Shown here in pieces: positions 25,085-34,003 of a DNA stretch of 56,677 nucleotides. Source of the DNA: an uncultured Alcaligenaceae bacterium (GTDB taxonomy: Bacteria; Pseudomonadota; Gammaproteobacteria; Burkholderiales; Burkholderiaceae_B); contig CALFXX010000063.1 of the NCBI GenBank assembly GCA_937952975.1, positions 1 to 56,677 of the forward strand, given 5' to 3'. Position 1 is the stretch's first letter; each line of letters opens with the position of its first letter. The position numbers and the translations under genes are program-made. Under the pieces are notes generated by a model. The model saw only the letters and a list, made by a program, of their open reading frames with translations. It was not told the DNA's origin and searched no databases.

Positions 25085-27268
25085 TTAGGCCTGTGGTGCA
25101 GCCGGTGCTTCTGGGGCAGCAGCAGGGGCCTCAGTTGCTGCAGGTGCAGCGCCTTCGGTTTGTTGCTCAATGCCACCAATAGCCTTGACTGACAGACGCA
25201 GACGACCTTTGTCATCGGCCTCGATCACTTTTACGCGCAGAGGCTGACCCACTTTGAGTACGTCGTTGATGTTAGCAATGCGGTAGTTGGCGATCTCAGA
25301 GATGTGCAGCAAACCATCGCGGCCAGGCAAGACCTGAACAATGGCGCCAAAATCTAACAGACGCAACACGCTGCCTTCGTAAACCTGACCCACTTCAACT
25401 TCTGCAGTGAGTTCAGAGATACGACGCTGTGCTTCATGAGCACGATCAAGATCGGCACTCGAGACAACGATGGTGCCGTCATCTGAAATATCGATCTGGC
25501 AACCGGTTTCTTCGGTCAACGCGCGAATCGTCGCGCCGCCCTTACCGATCACATCACGAATCTTTTCAGGATTGATTTTCATCGTGAGCATGCGTGGTGC
25601 AAAAGCTGACAGTTCGGTGCGTGCACCTTGAGTCGCTTCGCGCATTTTTGCCAGAATATGCAAACGACCGTCACGGGCTTGCGCCAGTGCGACCTGCATG
25701 ATTTCTTTGGTAATACCTTGAATTTTGATATCCATTTGCAAAGCAGTAATACCTTGTTCGGTACCAGCCACTTTGAAATCCATATCGCCCAGATGATCTT
25801 CATCACCCAAGATATCCGTCAGCACAGCAAATTTGCCCGCATCAAGAATCAAACCCATTGCAACACCAGCAACCAAGTCTTTAACTGGCACGCCAGCGTC
25901 TAACATAGCCAGTGAACCGCCGCAGACTGAAGCCATTGACGACGAGCCATTTGACTCGGTGATTTCAGAGACCAAACGAATGGTGTACTGGAAGTCAGCA
26001 GCATTAGGCAGCAAAGGCACGAGCGAACGTTTAGCCAAACGACCATGACCGATCTCGCGACGCTTTGGTGTACCCACACGACCGGTTTCGCCAGTGGCAA
26101 ACGGAGGCATGTTGTAGTGCATCAGAAAACGATCGCGATACTCGCCCATCAGGGCGTCGATCACTTGTTCGTTTTGCTTGGTGCCCAAGGTTGCGATCAC
26201 AAGCGCTTGGGTTTCACCACGAGTAAACAGGGCGCTACCGTGTACACGTGGCAGTACGCCCATACGGATACTTATGGGGCGAACAGTGCGTGTGTCGCGA
26301 CCATCGATACGTGGCTCGCCCGACAGAATCTGGCTGCGCACGATACGGGCTTCAAGATCGAACAAGATGTTGTCAACGACCACGCCATCAGGCTTGGGTG
26401 TGCCTTGCGCAGTCGCTTCTTCAGCAAGCTTGGCATGCACATCAGCGTACACCTGACGCAACTGAGTTGTGCGCTCTTGCTTTTGACGAGTTTGGTAAGC
26501 TGCGTTTAACGGACCTTGTGCAGCAGCCGTGACGGTTGCAATCAACGCTTCGTTTTTAGCAGCAGGTTTCCAATCCCAGTCAGGCTTGCCCGCTTCACGC
26601 ACGAGCTCGTGAATGGCGCCAATCACTGCTTGCATTTGGGTATGACCAAACACGACGCCACCCAACATGATTTCTTCTGAGAGCTGTTGCGCTTCAGATT
26701 CAACCATCAACACTGCGGCTTCGGTGCCGGCAACGATCAAATCCATTTGCGAGGTTTTGAGCTGCGAGGCTGTTGGGTTCACCAGGTACTGACCATCGAT
26801 GTAACCCACGCGTGCGGCGCCAATTGGACCGTTAAACGGGATACCTGAAATTGCCAACGCAGCAGAAGCGCCAATCATGGCTGGAATATCAGGATCGATT
26901 TCAGGGTTGCAAGACAGCACGTGAATGATGACTTGAACTTCGTTGTAGAAACCTTCAGGAAACAGCGGACGCAGCGGACGATCAATCAGGCGCGAGGTCA
27001 GTGTTTCTTTCTCAGAAGGCTTGCCTTCACGCTTGAAAAAACCGCCGGGGATTTTGCCTGCAGCATACGTTTTTTCGATGTAATCCACTGTCAGGGGGAA
27101 AAAATCCTGGCCCGACTTAGCATCTTTTTTTGCAACAACAGTTGCGAGTACGACAGTGTCTTCGACAGTGACTAACACTGCACCTGAAGACTGGCGCGCA
27201 ATTTCGCCAGTTTCAAGCACAACGGTGTGTTGGCCATACTGAAAAGATTTGGTCACTTTATTGAACAT
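25085..27268 (-). CDS. pnp: Polyribonucleotide nucleotidyltransferase (PNPase)
   Basis: A 727-residue phosphorolytic 3'-5' exoribonuclease of RNA turnover. The first RNase PH domain starts at residue ~10 and the second is near 310-540, with FTRGETQALV and GGSLAMLDAGVP. The KH domain is near 550-610 with the G-x-x-G loop IGKGGATIR. The S1 domain is near 620-690 (VGQVYEGSVLRLLDFGAIVQVLPGRDGLLHIS). The tail after ~700 is a low-complexity Ala/Pro/Glu stretch. The ATG at 27268 is preceded by TAAGGA. It lies downstream of rpsO in the usual rpsO-pnp order, with a large hairpin in between. The usual autoregulation through leader cleavage is likely. Confidence 0.97.
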   Translation of the reverse strand: MFNKVTKSFQYGQHTVVLETGEIARQSSGAVLVTVEDTVVLATVVAKKDAKSGQDFFPLTVDYIEKTYAAGKIPGGFFKREGKPSEKETLTSRLIDRPLRPLFPEGFYNEVQVIIHVLSCNPEIDPDIPAMIGASAALAISGIPFNGPIGAARVGYIDGQYLVNPTASQLKTSQMDLIVAGTEAAVLMVESEAQQLSEEIMLGGVVFGHTQMQAVIGAIHELVREAGKPDWDWKPAAKNEALIATVTAAAQGPLNAAYQTRQKQERTTQLRQVYADVHAKLAEEATAQGTPKPDGVVVDNILFDLEARIVRSQILSGEPRIDGRDTRTVRPISIRMGVLPRVHGSALFTRGETQALVIATLGTKQNEQVIDALMGEYRDRFLMHYNMPPFATGETGRVGTPKRREIGHGRLAKRSLVPLLPNAADFQYTIRLVSEITESNGSSSMASVCGGSLAMLDAGVPVKDLVAGVAMGLILDAGKFAVLTDILGDEDHLGDMDFKVAGTEQGITALQMDIKIQGITKEIMQVALAQARDGRLHILAKMREATQGARTELSAFAPRMLTMKINPEKIRDVIGKGGATIRALTEETGCQIDISDDGTIVVSSADLDRAHEAQRRISELTAEVEVGQVYEGSVLRLLDFGAIVQVLPGRDGLLHISEIANYRIANINDVLKVGQPLRVKVIEADDKGRLRLSVKAIGGIEQQTEGAAPAATEAPAAAPEAPAAPQA

Positions 27269-27292
27269 GACATTTATTCCTTACAAATGAAA

Positions 27293-27334
27293 AACCGTGG
27301 GCAGTGCGGCAAAAATGCCGCAGCGACCACGGTT
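27293..27334 (-). promoter_or_regulatory. rpsO-pnp intergenic stem-loop (probable RNase III site)
   Basis: Outer arms AACCGTGG (27293-27300) and CCACGGTT (27327-27334) enclose a 4x4 internal loop, then TGCGGCA/TGCCGCA with an AAAA tetraloop. The structure sits in the pnp leader, 25 bases before its start codon. Position and shape match the pnp leader hairpin that RNase III cuts and PNPase represses in enterobacteria. The same role here is inferred. Confidence 0.7.
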
Positions 27335-27366
27335 GCTTCACGGGGAGACTGCCCCATGGATTTTGA

Positions 27367-27636
27367 TCACTTACGCAGACCGAGTTTTTCGATCAGCGAG
27401 CGATATGAATCTGGGTTGCGGCCCTTGAGATAATCGAGCAGCTTACGGCGACGGCTAACCATACGCAGAAGGCCGCGACGTGAGTGATGATCTTTGATAT
27501 GTGCTTTGAAATGGCCTGTCAGTTCGTTGATACGAGCTGTCAGCAGAGCCACTTGAACTTCAGGAGAACCGGTATCGCCTTGTGCACGTTGATACTGCGC
27601 GACGATGTCGGATTTTTTAATATCAGCAACAGACAT
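27367..27636 (-). CDS. rpsO: 30S ribosomal protein S15
   Basis: An 89-residue protein of exactly the usual S15 length. Hallmarks are GDTGSPEVQVALLTARINELTGH (about 21-43), then HFKAHIKDHHSRRGLLRMVSRRRKLLDYLK and the terminal LIEKLGLRK. It binds 16S rRNA early in small-subunit assembly. It is transcribed just upstream of pnp. Its start at 27636 follows a GAGG-containing leader. Confidence 0.98.
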   Translation of the reverse strand: MSVADIKKSDIVAQYQRAQGDTGSPEVQVALLTARINELTGHFKAHIKDHHSRRGLLRMVSRRRKLLDYLKGRNPDSYRSLIEKLGLRK

Positions 27637-27978
27637 TTTTAAGCCTCAAATAGACAAGCGTTAAAGCCGAGGTGCTTTAACGTGATTAAAAGAACGGACT
27701 TTACTGGCAAATTTTTTGCATTAAAACAAAAGTTCAAATGCTCAAAACCCACTGCAAAGTCTTAAGAGTATAGCCTATTAGCCCAACCGACGACAGCTTC
27801 GGGGCGAATGTGTGTAAAGACCGCTCGAACATGTCGGATAGGGGTATGCTTCTTTTGATTGGCGGCAGTGGCACAATAAGGTAAGCCTTTGGCGACATTC
27901 GTTGCAGACATTCGTTGCATTTACAAAGCTTTGCAAGCGGACCAATGGCGCTTTAACTCATTTAAACTTAGGATTATC
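27637..27978. other. Divergent intergenic region between rpsO and a lipoprotein gene
   Basis: These 342 bases contain the promoter regions of rpsO (minus) and the lipoprotein gene (plus). A TATACT hexamer on the minus strand at 27767-27772 is a possible rpsO -10 element, but its -35 match is poor. An in-frame extension of the lipoprotein frame to 27889 was not accepted as coding. No RNA gene was recognised. Confidence 0.35.
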
Positions 27979-28467
27979 ATGCGTGCGCAAACTTTTTCAA
28001 CAATCGTATTGGCGCTTGCACTGAGTGGCTGTGCTCAACTGCAATCCAGCAAGCCGGGCACCCCGGTGGCCGACGTGATTAAGCAATTTGGCAAACCAAC
28101 CACTGTGTGTCGCAACCAAGACGGCACTGAGCGCATGGTCTGGTCTCAACAGCCCTGGGGGCACTACTCTTGGGCCACCAATACCTCAACAGACAACACG
28201 ATCGGGACGTTCACACAAGTGCTGACAGACGCACATTTTGATGTGTTATCTAGCGGAACGTGGTCTGACGAGCGCGTACGTTGTGAATTTGGCCCGCCTG
28301 CCAATATTCAGGGTATCGCTCAAGGCAACGAAAAAGTCTGGGCCTATCGCTATATGCAGTTTTCAGCCTGGCACTCGATGATGTACGTCTACATGGGGCC
28401 CGAGGGTAATCTTGCGAATCGTCACCATCCAGGGCCAGATCCAATGTTCATGCTCAATGACCGCTAG
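27979..28467 (+). CDS. Small outer-membrane-type lipoprotein, SmpA/BamE-like fold
   Basis: Start at ATG 27979, chosen because AGGA lies six bases upstream and it gives a perfect lipoprotein signal (MRAQTFSTIVLALALSGC). The lipobox L-S-G-C places the acylated cysteine at residue 18. The 162-residue protein continues PGTPVADVIKQFGKPTTVCR, the pattern of small SmpA/OmlA-like lipoproteins that have two such half-repeats. A second half appears as ERVRCEFGPPANI. Function is unknown. It is convergent with pssA. Confidence 0.72.
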   Translation: MRAQTFSTIVLALALSGCAQLQSSKPGTPVADVIKQFGKPTTVCRNQDGTERMVWSQQPWGHYSWATNTSTDNTIGTFTQVLTDAHFDVLSSGTWSDERVRCEFGPPANIQGIAQGNEKVWAYRYMQFSAWHSMMYVYMGPEGNLANRHHPGPDPMFMLNDR

Positions 28468-28490
28468 CACAACAATGGCGTGAGCCTAAA

Positions 28491-28544
28491 CCGTCGTCAC
28501 CTTGCCTGAATGCAAGTGTTTCAGCGACAGGCCAGTGCCGACGG
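28491..28544. terminator. Possible stem-loop between lipoprotein gene and pssA
   Basis: CCGTCG (28491-28496) can pair with CGACGG (28539-28544), and an inner hairpin CTTGC-CTGAAT-GCAAG lies at 28501-28516. It lies between two convergent stop codons. There is no T run, so termination is uncertain. Confidence 0.25.
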
Positions 28545-28551
28545 CAGTTGT

Positions 28552-29322
28552 CTACTCGCCCCCGCTACGCATCGCCACCTGTTTAGACAAGCGGCGCCAG
28601 CGCCACAACCAGACTCCCCAACCCGACAACCCGTAAACAATAAACAAGCCAAAGAGAATCACGGGCGGGTTGCTTGAAATAAACACGAAACCCGCGACAA
28701 AGACCAAAATCACCCAAAAGGGTACGCTGCGACCCAACGCAAACGCCTTACCGCTGTAGAACGGCAAGTTAGACACCATTGCAATGCCGCAGTAGATCGT
28801 AATCGCAAAGGCGGTCCAGGCCAAAAACTCGTGTGGCACTTGCAGGCGATTGTCGACAACCAACCAGACAAAGCCAGCAATCAAAGCACCTGCCGCTGGA
28901 CTAGGCAGACCTTGAAAAAAACGTTTATCTACCACGGCAATGTTGGTATTGAATCGCGCCAAGCGCAACGCAGCACCGCACACATAGACAAAAGCGGCTA
29001 ACCATCCCCAGCGCCCTAAGTCTTGAAGCATCCATTCGTACATCACTAACGCCGGCGCGACACCAAACGAGGTCATGTCAGACAGTGAATCGTATTGCTC
29101 GCCAAAAGCGGAAGTCGTATTCGTGAGCCTCGCTACCCTGCCATCCATACCGTCAAGCACCATCGCAACGAAAATTGCAATGGCTGCCATTTCAAAACGA
29201 CCATTCATCGCCTGTACAACCGCATAAAACCCTGCGAAGAGCGCTGCGGTAGTAAAGGCATTTGGCAGCAAATAAATACTGCGATGACGAAGGTCGGGAT
29301 CACGCAAAGGATTATTAGGCAT
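28552..29322 (-). CDS. pssA: CDP-diacylglycerol-serine O-phosphatidyltransferase
   Basis: A 256-residue integral membrane enzyme that makes phosphatidylserine from CDP-diacylglycerol and serine. The CDP-alcohol phosphatidyltransferase motif D-G-x2-A-R-x8-G-x3-D-x3-D is present as DGMDGRVARL...FGEQYDSLSD (near 58-80). Multiple hydrophobic helices follow. It begins eight bases after the stop of psd, so the two consecutive steps of phosphatidylethanolamine synthesis are co-transcribed. The extra N-terminal segment (NPLRDPDLRHRSIYLLPN) is typical of the proteobacterial integral-membrane type. Confidence 0.94.
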   Translation of the reverse strand: MPNNPLRDPDLRHRSIYLLPNAFTTAALFAGFYAVVQAMNGRFEMAAIAIFVAMVLDGMDGRVARLTNTTSAFGEQYDSLSDMTSFGVAPALVMYEWMLQDLGRWGWLAAFVYVCGAALRLARFNTNIAVVDKRFFQGLPSPAAGALIAGFVWLVVDNRLQVPHEFLAWTAFAITIYCGIAMVSNLPFYSGKAFALGRSVPFWVILVFVAGFVFISSNPPVILFGLFIVYGLSGWGVWLWRWRRLSKQVAMRSGGE

Positions 29323-29330
29323 TTTGAGCC

Positions 29331-29993
29331 TCAGATGGTTGGCGCAGGCAAGTCAGCCAGAACCGTACTCGTTGCACTCACCTTATCACCAATTGCTACT
29401 CGGGCGCGCGACCCCAGCGGTAAGTACACATCGACACGTGAACCAAAACGAATGAATCCATAGCGCTGCCCGCGAGCCAAGATGTTGCCTGCCTTGGTGT
29501 AGCAAAGAATGCGCTTAGCGACCAAGCCGGCGACTTGAACTGCCGTCACTAGGTGACCCGCTGAAGTGCGCAACACCATGGCATTGCGCTCGTTTTCAAG
29601 AGAGGCTTTATCAAGCGCCGCGTTAAAAAACTTGCCCGCGAAGTATTGCGTTTTAAGAACTTCGCCATCAACCGGGCTGCGATTACTGTGAACGTTAAAT
29701 ACGTTCATGAACACGCTAATCTTAAGAGCCTGACGTTCACCGTAAGGATCCAAAGTTTCTTCGACCACCACAATGCGTCCATCGGCGGGCGACAATACAG
29801 CCAAAGGCTCAATTGAACCCGAACGGGCGGGATCACGAAAAAACTGCAACACAAAGGCTGCAATCACCCAAAAAAAGATCGACCAACCAAGCGACCAAAA
29901 GCTGACAAGCACAGCGATGAGTATCGAGCCAGCTAAAAAAGGCCAACCCTCGCGGGCAATTATGGGGTGGGGGTAGTGTGGTGTATTCATCAT
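29331..29993 (-). CDS. psd: Phosphatidylserine decarboxylase proenzyme
   Basis: A 220-residue short-type proenzyme that self-cleaves to make a pyruvoyl cofactor and converts phosphatidylserine to phosphatidylethanolamine. The cleavage site is Gly-Ser in RFGSRVDVYLP near residue 180. N-terminal hydrophobic helices (about 15-50) anchor it. Other family features are LSPADGRIVVVEE and NVFNVHSNRSPVDGEV. Two adjacent ATGs begin the frame at 29993. It lies directly upstream of pssA, and ilvC lies upstream on the same strand behind a terminator. Confidence 0.94.
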   Translation of the reverse strand: MMNTPHYPHPIIAREGWPFLAGSILIAVLVSFWSLGWSIFFWVIAAFVLQFFRDPARSGSIEPLAVLSPADGRIVVVEETLDPYGERQALKISVFMNVFNVHSNRSPVDGEVLKTQYFAGKFFNAALDKASLENERNAMVLRTSAGHLVTAVQVAGLVAKRILCYTKAGNILARGQRYGFIRFGSRVDVYLPLGSRARVAIGDKVSATSTVLADLPAPTI

Positions 29994-30009
29994 GCCGAAA
30001 GGTTAACCC

Positions 30010-30034
30010 AAAAAAACACGCCCCGAAGGGCGTG
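30010..30034 (-). terminator. Intrinsic terminator of the ilv operon
   Basis: On the minus strand CACGCCC-TTCG-GGGCGTG (30017-30034) is followed by seven T residues (30016-30010). It is 26 bases after the ilvC stop codon and separates ilvC from psd. The UUCG tetraloop is extra-stable. Confidence 0.9.
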
Positions 30035-30059
30035 ATTCAAAAACTGACTGAAAAGAGTT

Positions 30060-31076
30060 TTAGTTCTTGCTCTTGTCGACCAGTTTGTTTGCTGCGATCC
30101 AGGGCATCATTGCGCGCAATTTAGCGCCAACGACTTCGATCTGCGATTCAGCGTTAATGCGGCGACGCGAAATCAGCGCAGGAGCACCCGCTGCGTTTTC
30201 GAGAATGAAGCGTTTGGCGTACTCGCCGGTCTGAATGTCTTTGAGCGCCAAACGCATGGCGTCGCGTGTTGCCTCAGTAACAATCTTAGGACCCGTCTCG
30301 TACTCACCGAATTCGGCGTTGTTAGAGATTGAGTAGTTCATGTTGGCGATACCGCCTTCATAAATCAAGTCGACAATCAATTTCAACTCGTGCAAGCACT
30401 CGAAGTAAGCCATTTCAGGTGCGTAGCCGGCTTCAACCAAGGTATCAAAACCTGCCTTGATGAGTTCAACAGTACCGCCGCACAAGACAGCCTGTTCGCC
30501 GAACAAGTCGGTTTCAGTCTCTTCGCGGAAGTTTGTCTCGATGACACCGGCGCGACCGCTACCGATTGCGCAAGCGTAAGAGAGTGCGACATCGCGTGCC
30601 GAACCAGATTTGTCTTGATGCACTGCGACCAATGATGGTACGCCGCCGCCCTGTGAGTAGGTACCACGCACAGTGTGGCCTGGTGCTTTAGGTGCAATCA
30701 TGACCACGTCGATATCGGCGCGTGGAACGACCTGACCGTAATGAACGTTAAAGCCGTGAGCAAACGCTAGGGCAGCGCCAGCCTTGATGTTGCCGTGAAC
30801 GCTTTCACGATAGACCTGACCGATGTTTTCGTCAGGCAACAGCATCATGACCAAGTCAGCTGCTTTAACTGCGTCAGCGACTTCAGCGACCTTAAGGCCA
30901 GCGTTTGCCGCTTTGACCCAAGAGGCGCCATCTTTACGCAAACCAACCACAACCTTGACACCCGACTCATGCAGGTTCAAAGCGTGGGCATGACCCTGCG
31001 AGCCGTAACCAATAATGGCAACCGTCTTGCCTTTGATCAGGGACAAATCACAATCTTTATCGTAGTAAACCTTCAT
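30060..31076 (-). CDS. ilvC: Ketol-acid reductoisomerase
   Basis: A 338-residue class I enzyme (usual length) for the second common step of valine and isoleucine synthesis. It isomerises and reduces acetolactate with NADPH and magnesium. The Rossmann motif GYGSQGHAHALN is near residues 23-34. The N-terminal core ends with PKAPGHTVR, and the C-terminal knotted domain has EAGYAPEMAYFECLHELKLIVDLIYEGG with its metal-binding glutamates. It is last in ilvB-ilvH-ilvC and is followed by a strong terminator. Confidence 0.97.
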   Translation of the reverse strand: MKVYYDKDCDLSLIKGKTVAIIGYGSQGHAHALNLHESGVKVVVGLRKDGASWVKAANAGLKVAEVADAVKAADLVMMLLPDENIGQVYRESVHGNIKAGAALAFAHGFNVHYGQVVPRADIDVVMIAPKAPGHTVRGTYSQGGGVPSLVAVHQDKSGSARDVALSYACAIGSGRAGVIETNFREETETDLFGEQAVLCGGTVELIKAGFDTLVEAGYAPEMAYFECLHELKLIVDLIYEGGIANMNYSISNNAEFGEYETGPKIVTEATRDAMRLALKDIQTGEYAKRFILENAAGAPALISRRRINAESQIEVVGAKLRAMMPWIAANKLVDKSKN

Positions 31077-31157
31077 TCTGGGCTCCAGATTTTTTAAGTT
31101 GAATGCAAATAATCAGAAAAACAAATCGGCTTCGCTTGAACGCGAGACAAACACCGA

Positions 31158-31649
31158 TTAAAGCTTGAGGATGCGCTCTCCACGACCAATCCCTGAAACG
31201 CCGGTACGAACCGTTTCAAGAATCGCGCTGCGATCCAACGCATCGATAAACGCCTGCACCTTCTCTTGGTTGCCCGTGAGTTCAATGGTGTAAGCCTTGT
31301 CGGTGACATCAATGATACGGCCGCGAAAAATATCCGCCATCCGTTTCATTTCTTCGCGCTCTTTACCCACCGCCCGCACCTTGATCAGCATCAATTCGCG
31401 TTCGATATGCGGGCCTTCGGTGAGATCAACGACCTTGATCACATCGACGAGCCGATTCAGGTGCTTGGTAATTTGCTCGATCACGTCATCAGAACCCATC
31501 GTGACCAGCGTCAGACGTGACAACGTCGCGTCTTCAGTAGGCGCAACAGTGAGGGTTTCGATGTTGTAACCACGAGCAGAGAAGAGACCCACCACGCGCG
31601 ATAAGGCGCCAGGTGCGTTTTCCATCAGAACAGAGATAACGTGTTTCAT
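31158..31649 (-). CDS. ilvH: Acetolactate synthase small (regulatory) subunit
   Basis: A 163-residue regulatory subunit. The N-terminal ACT domain (about 3-78) starts HVISVLMENAPGALSRVVGLFSARGYNIE, the valine-binding type. The C-terminal domain follows (RELMLIKVRA, IIDVTDKAYTIELTG). It activates the catalytic subunit and confers valine feedback inhibition. Ten bases separate it from the catalytic-subunit gene upstream. Confidence 0.96.
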   Translation of the reverse strand: MKHVISVLMENAPGALSRVVGLFSARGYNIETLTVAPTEDATLSRLTLVTMGSDDVIEQITKHLNRLVDVIKVVDLTEGPHIERELMLIKVRAVGKEREEMKRMADIFRGRIIDVTDKAYTIELTGNQEKVQAFIDALDRSAILETVRTGVSGIGRGERILKL

Positions 31650-31659
31650 GGTGGTCTCC

Positions 31660-33378
31660 TTAAAGATCTTCAGAGCCGAGCAACATCTCGGTGAGACCTT
31701 TGCCCGCTTTGACCATCGGCCAAACGTTTTCTTCGCGATCTGTGATGAAGTCCATGAAGACCAGGCGATCTTTTAGTTTGAACGCTTCACGCATGGCGCC
31801 ATCAACGTCCGAAGGTTTTTCGATTCGCATACCGACGTGACCATAGGCCTCGGCAAGCTTGACGAAATCGGGCAACGCATCCATGTACGACTCGGCATAA
31901 CGCGACGAGTAGTCAATTTGCTGCCATTGCCGAACCATACCTAAATAACGGTTATTCAGGCACAGGATCTTAGGAGTCAAATGGTATTGGCGGCAGGTTG
32001 ACAGCTCTTGGATATTCATTTGAATAGAGCCTTCACCGGTGATACACGCAACCGTTGCGCCTGGATTGGCCATTTGCACACCCATTGCATAGGGCAAGCC
32101 TACGCCCATTGTGCCTAAGCCACCTGAGTTAATCCAACGACGTGGCTTGTTAAAACCGTAATACTGCGCAGCCCACATTTGATGCTGCCCCACATCAGAG
32201 GTCACGTATGCATCGCCTTCAGTAACTTCCCAAAGCTTTTGCACGACCGACTGGGGCTTGATCACCTCTGTTGAGCCGGCGTACTTCATGCATTCTTTGC
32301 CACGCCAAACCTGTACCTGCTGCCACCATTTGGCCAGCGCCTCGGTGTTAGGACGCGTTTCGGCTGCAGCGGTTTTGTATTGGGCAATCAAATCCACCAA
32401 GACGTCTTTGATATTACCCACAATTGGCACATCAACTTTGACGCGCTTTGAAATCGAAGACGGATCGATATCAATGTGAATGATCTTGCGCGCGTTTTGC
32501 GAAAAATGCTTTGGGTTACCGATCACACGGTCATCAAAGCGGGCACCCACCGCAATCAACACGTCGCAGTGCTGCATCGACATGTTGGCTTCGTAGGTGC
32601 CATGCATGCCAGGCATACCGACAAATTGCTGATCTGAAAACGGAAACGCCCCCAATCCCATCAAAGTATTGGTGCACGGTGCACCAATTAGCTTCACAAA
32701 GTCATACAGTTCGGCCGATGAGTCAGACAAAATCGCACCGCCACCGCTGTAGATCATTGGACGTTCGGCCTGAAGCAGCATTTGCACTGCTTTTTTGATC
32801 TGACCTTGGTGACCCTTGACAACCGGTGCGTACGAACGCATGACGGGCTCGCCTTTGGCAGCCGTGTACTTGCAATGTGCCGACGTGATGTCTTTGGGGA
32901 TATCAACCAAAACTGGGCCCGGACGACCGGTGCGGGCGATATAAAACGCCTTACGCATCGTGTCGGCCAAATCTTTGATATCACGCACTAAAAAATTATG
33001 TTTGACGCAGGGGCGTGTGATACCCACTGTGTCGCATTCTTGGAAGGCGTCTTCACCGATCGCGTGCGTAGGCACCTGACCGCTAATGATCACCATCGGA
33101 ATCGAGTCCATGTAGGCGGTAGCAATACCCGTGACGGCGTTCGTCACGCCAGGGCCACTGGTGACTAAACACACACCTACTTTATTGGACGAACGTGAGT
33201 ACGCATCGGCAGCATGCACGGCAGCTTGCTCGTGGCGCACCAGAACGTGTTGAAATTTGTCTTGCTTGTAGATTGCGTCGTAGATGTATAAGACAGCGCC
33301 ACCAGGGTATCCAAAAACGTGTTCTACGCCTTCGTCAGCCAGGCAACGCACGACGATGTCTGCGCCATTGAGTTCCAT
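31660..33378 (-). CDS. ilvB: Acetolactate synthase large (catalytic) subunit
   Basis: Start chosen at ATG 33378 (MELNGADIVVR), which has AAGGA nine bases upstream; the frame itself opens at 33411. The 572-residue TPP/FAD enzyme condenses pyruvate or pyruvate with 2-oxobutyrate. The N-terminal part has VFGYPGGAVLYIYDAI and the activating glutamate in RHEQAAVHAADAY. The FAD region begins ARFDDRVIG. The TPP motif reads GEGSIQMNIQELST through LNNRYLG. GEGS replaces the more usual GDGS, which I recall as common in Burkholderiales. It is the first gene of the ilv unit. Confidence 0.95.
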   Translation of the reverse strand: MELNGADIVVRCLADEGVEHVFGYPGGAVLYIYDAIYKQDKFQHVLVRHEQAAVHAADAYSRSSNKVGVCLVTSGPGVTNAVTGIATAYMDSIPMVIISGQVPTHAIGEDAFQECDTVGITRPCVKHNFLVRDIKDLADTMRKAFYIARTGRPGPVLVDIPKDITSAHCKYTAAKGEPVMRSYAPVVKGHQGQIKKAVQMLLQAERPMIYSGGGAILSDSSAELYDFVKLIGAPCTNTLMGLGAFPFSDQQFVGMPGMHGTYEANMSMQHCDVLIAVGARFDDRVIGNPKHFSQNARKIIHIDIDPSSISKRVKVDVPIVGNIKDVLVDLIAQYKTAAAETRPNTEALAKWWQQVQVWRGKECMKYAGSTEVIKPQSVVQKLWEVTEGDAYVTSDVGQHQMWAAQYYGFNKPRRWINSGGLGTMGVGLPYAMGVQMANPGATVACITGEGSIQMNIQELSTCRQYHLTPKILCLNNRYLGMVRQWQQIDYSSRYAESYMDALPDFVKLAEAYGHVGMRIEKPSDVDGAMREAFKLKDRLVFMDFITDREENVWPMVKAGKGLTEMLLGSEDL

Positions 33379-34003
33379 GAGTTCATTCCTTTCATTACCG
33401 GCATCGCCCATCTGATTGCATCCTCGCTATTAGAGAAATGCTGAACCGCAACGTATTCAGCAACATAATCCGACGCTTTTAGACTCACGGAGCCTAGCCA
33501 CTCGGATACCTTGCCAATCTGCTGCGCATTCGCCATCAGGCTATGCACGCACCCAACAGGGGTGCACTGGATCGAAACGGAAGCGCCAACCGCAGCTTGT
33601 GGCAGGGAAAGCAGCAAAAGTTTAGATGGCAAGAACATTTGAGCGGTGACCCAAACTAAAAGCCATTGCACAAAAAAGCGGTGAGCTTTAAGGTGCGAGC
33701 CGATTACTTTAACCCGTTGTGCGCCGCAGCGCAAACTGAAATACCCTCAAGCCCCTTGAAATGGCTAGGATTTCACGAAAAACGGGCTTGAACGACAATC
33801 TTGGGGCAATTCACAAACTGTTAGTTGTCACTGCGGCTAAGGTTCGTTAGAGTGAAGGCAGTTGCCATTTGCTGCACCGCACCGCGCTCGAACCGTTTAC
33901 TCGGTGAACTCAACTGCGCCATATACGAACACCCATTACGTAGCGCCCCCCTTGCGCCATCTTCGAAACTTGGTTTACCCGGCCCAAAAACAGTGACCCC
34001 TCT
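33379..34003. other. Long divergent intergenic region upstream of ilvB and a FUSC gene
   Basis: These 625 bases separate ilvB (minus) and the FUSC gene (plus). A minus-strand frame (33324-33734) has a Leu-rich start and overlaps the ilvB start; it could hold a leader but does not look like a conserved protein. A nested dyad lies at 33747-33791. Upstream of the FUSC gene no clear promoter was recognised. The length suits an ilv leader region with regulatory RNA. Confidence 0.4.
33747..33791. promoter_or_regulatory. Nested inverted repeats in the ilvB-FUSC intergenic region
   Basis: Outer arms TCAAGCCC (33747-33754) and GGGCTTGA (33784-33791) enclose inner arms TGAAAT (33757-33762) and ATTTCA (33770-33775). 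Two concentric dyads suggest a regulator site or a structured leader. Confidence 0.4.

Noticed and set aside
26045..26509. 154-residue plus-strand frame inside pnp
   Set aside because: It is a shadow of the highly conserved pnp reading frame.
31660..33378. GEGS in place of GDGS in the IlvB TPP motif as an inactivating change
   Set aside because: I recall the same variant in other Burkholderiales acetolactate synthases, and the rest of the active site is intact.
33324..33734. 136-residue minus-strand frame upstream of and overlapping ilvB
   Set aside because: It overlaps the ilvB start in another frame, has no recognisable domain and no good ribosome site. A Leu-rich leader peptide inside it cannot be excluded.
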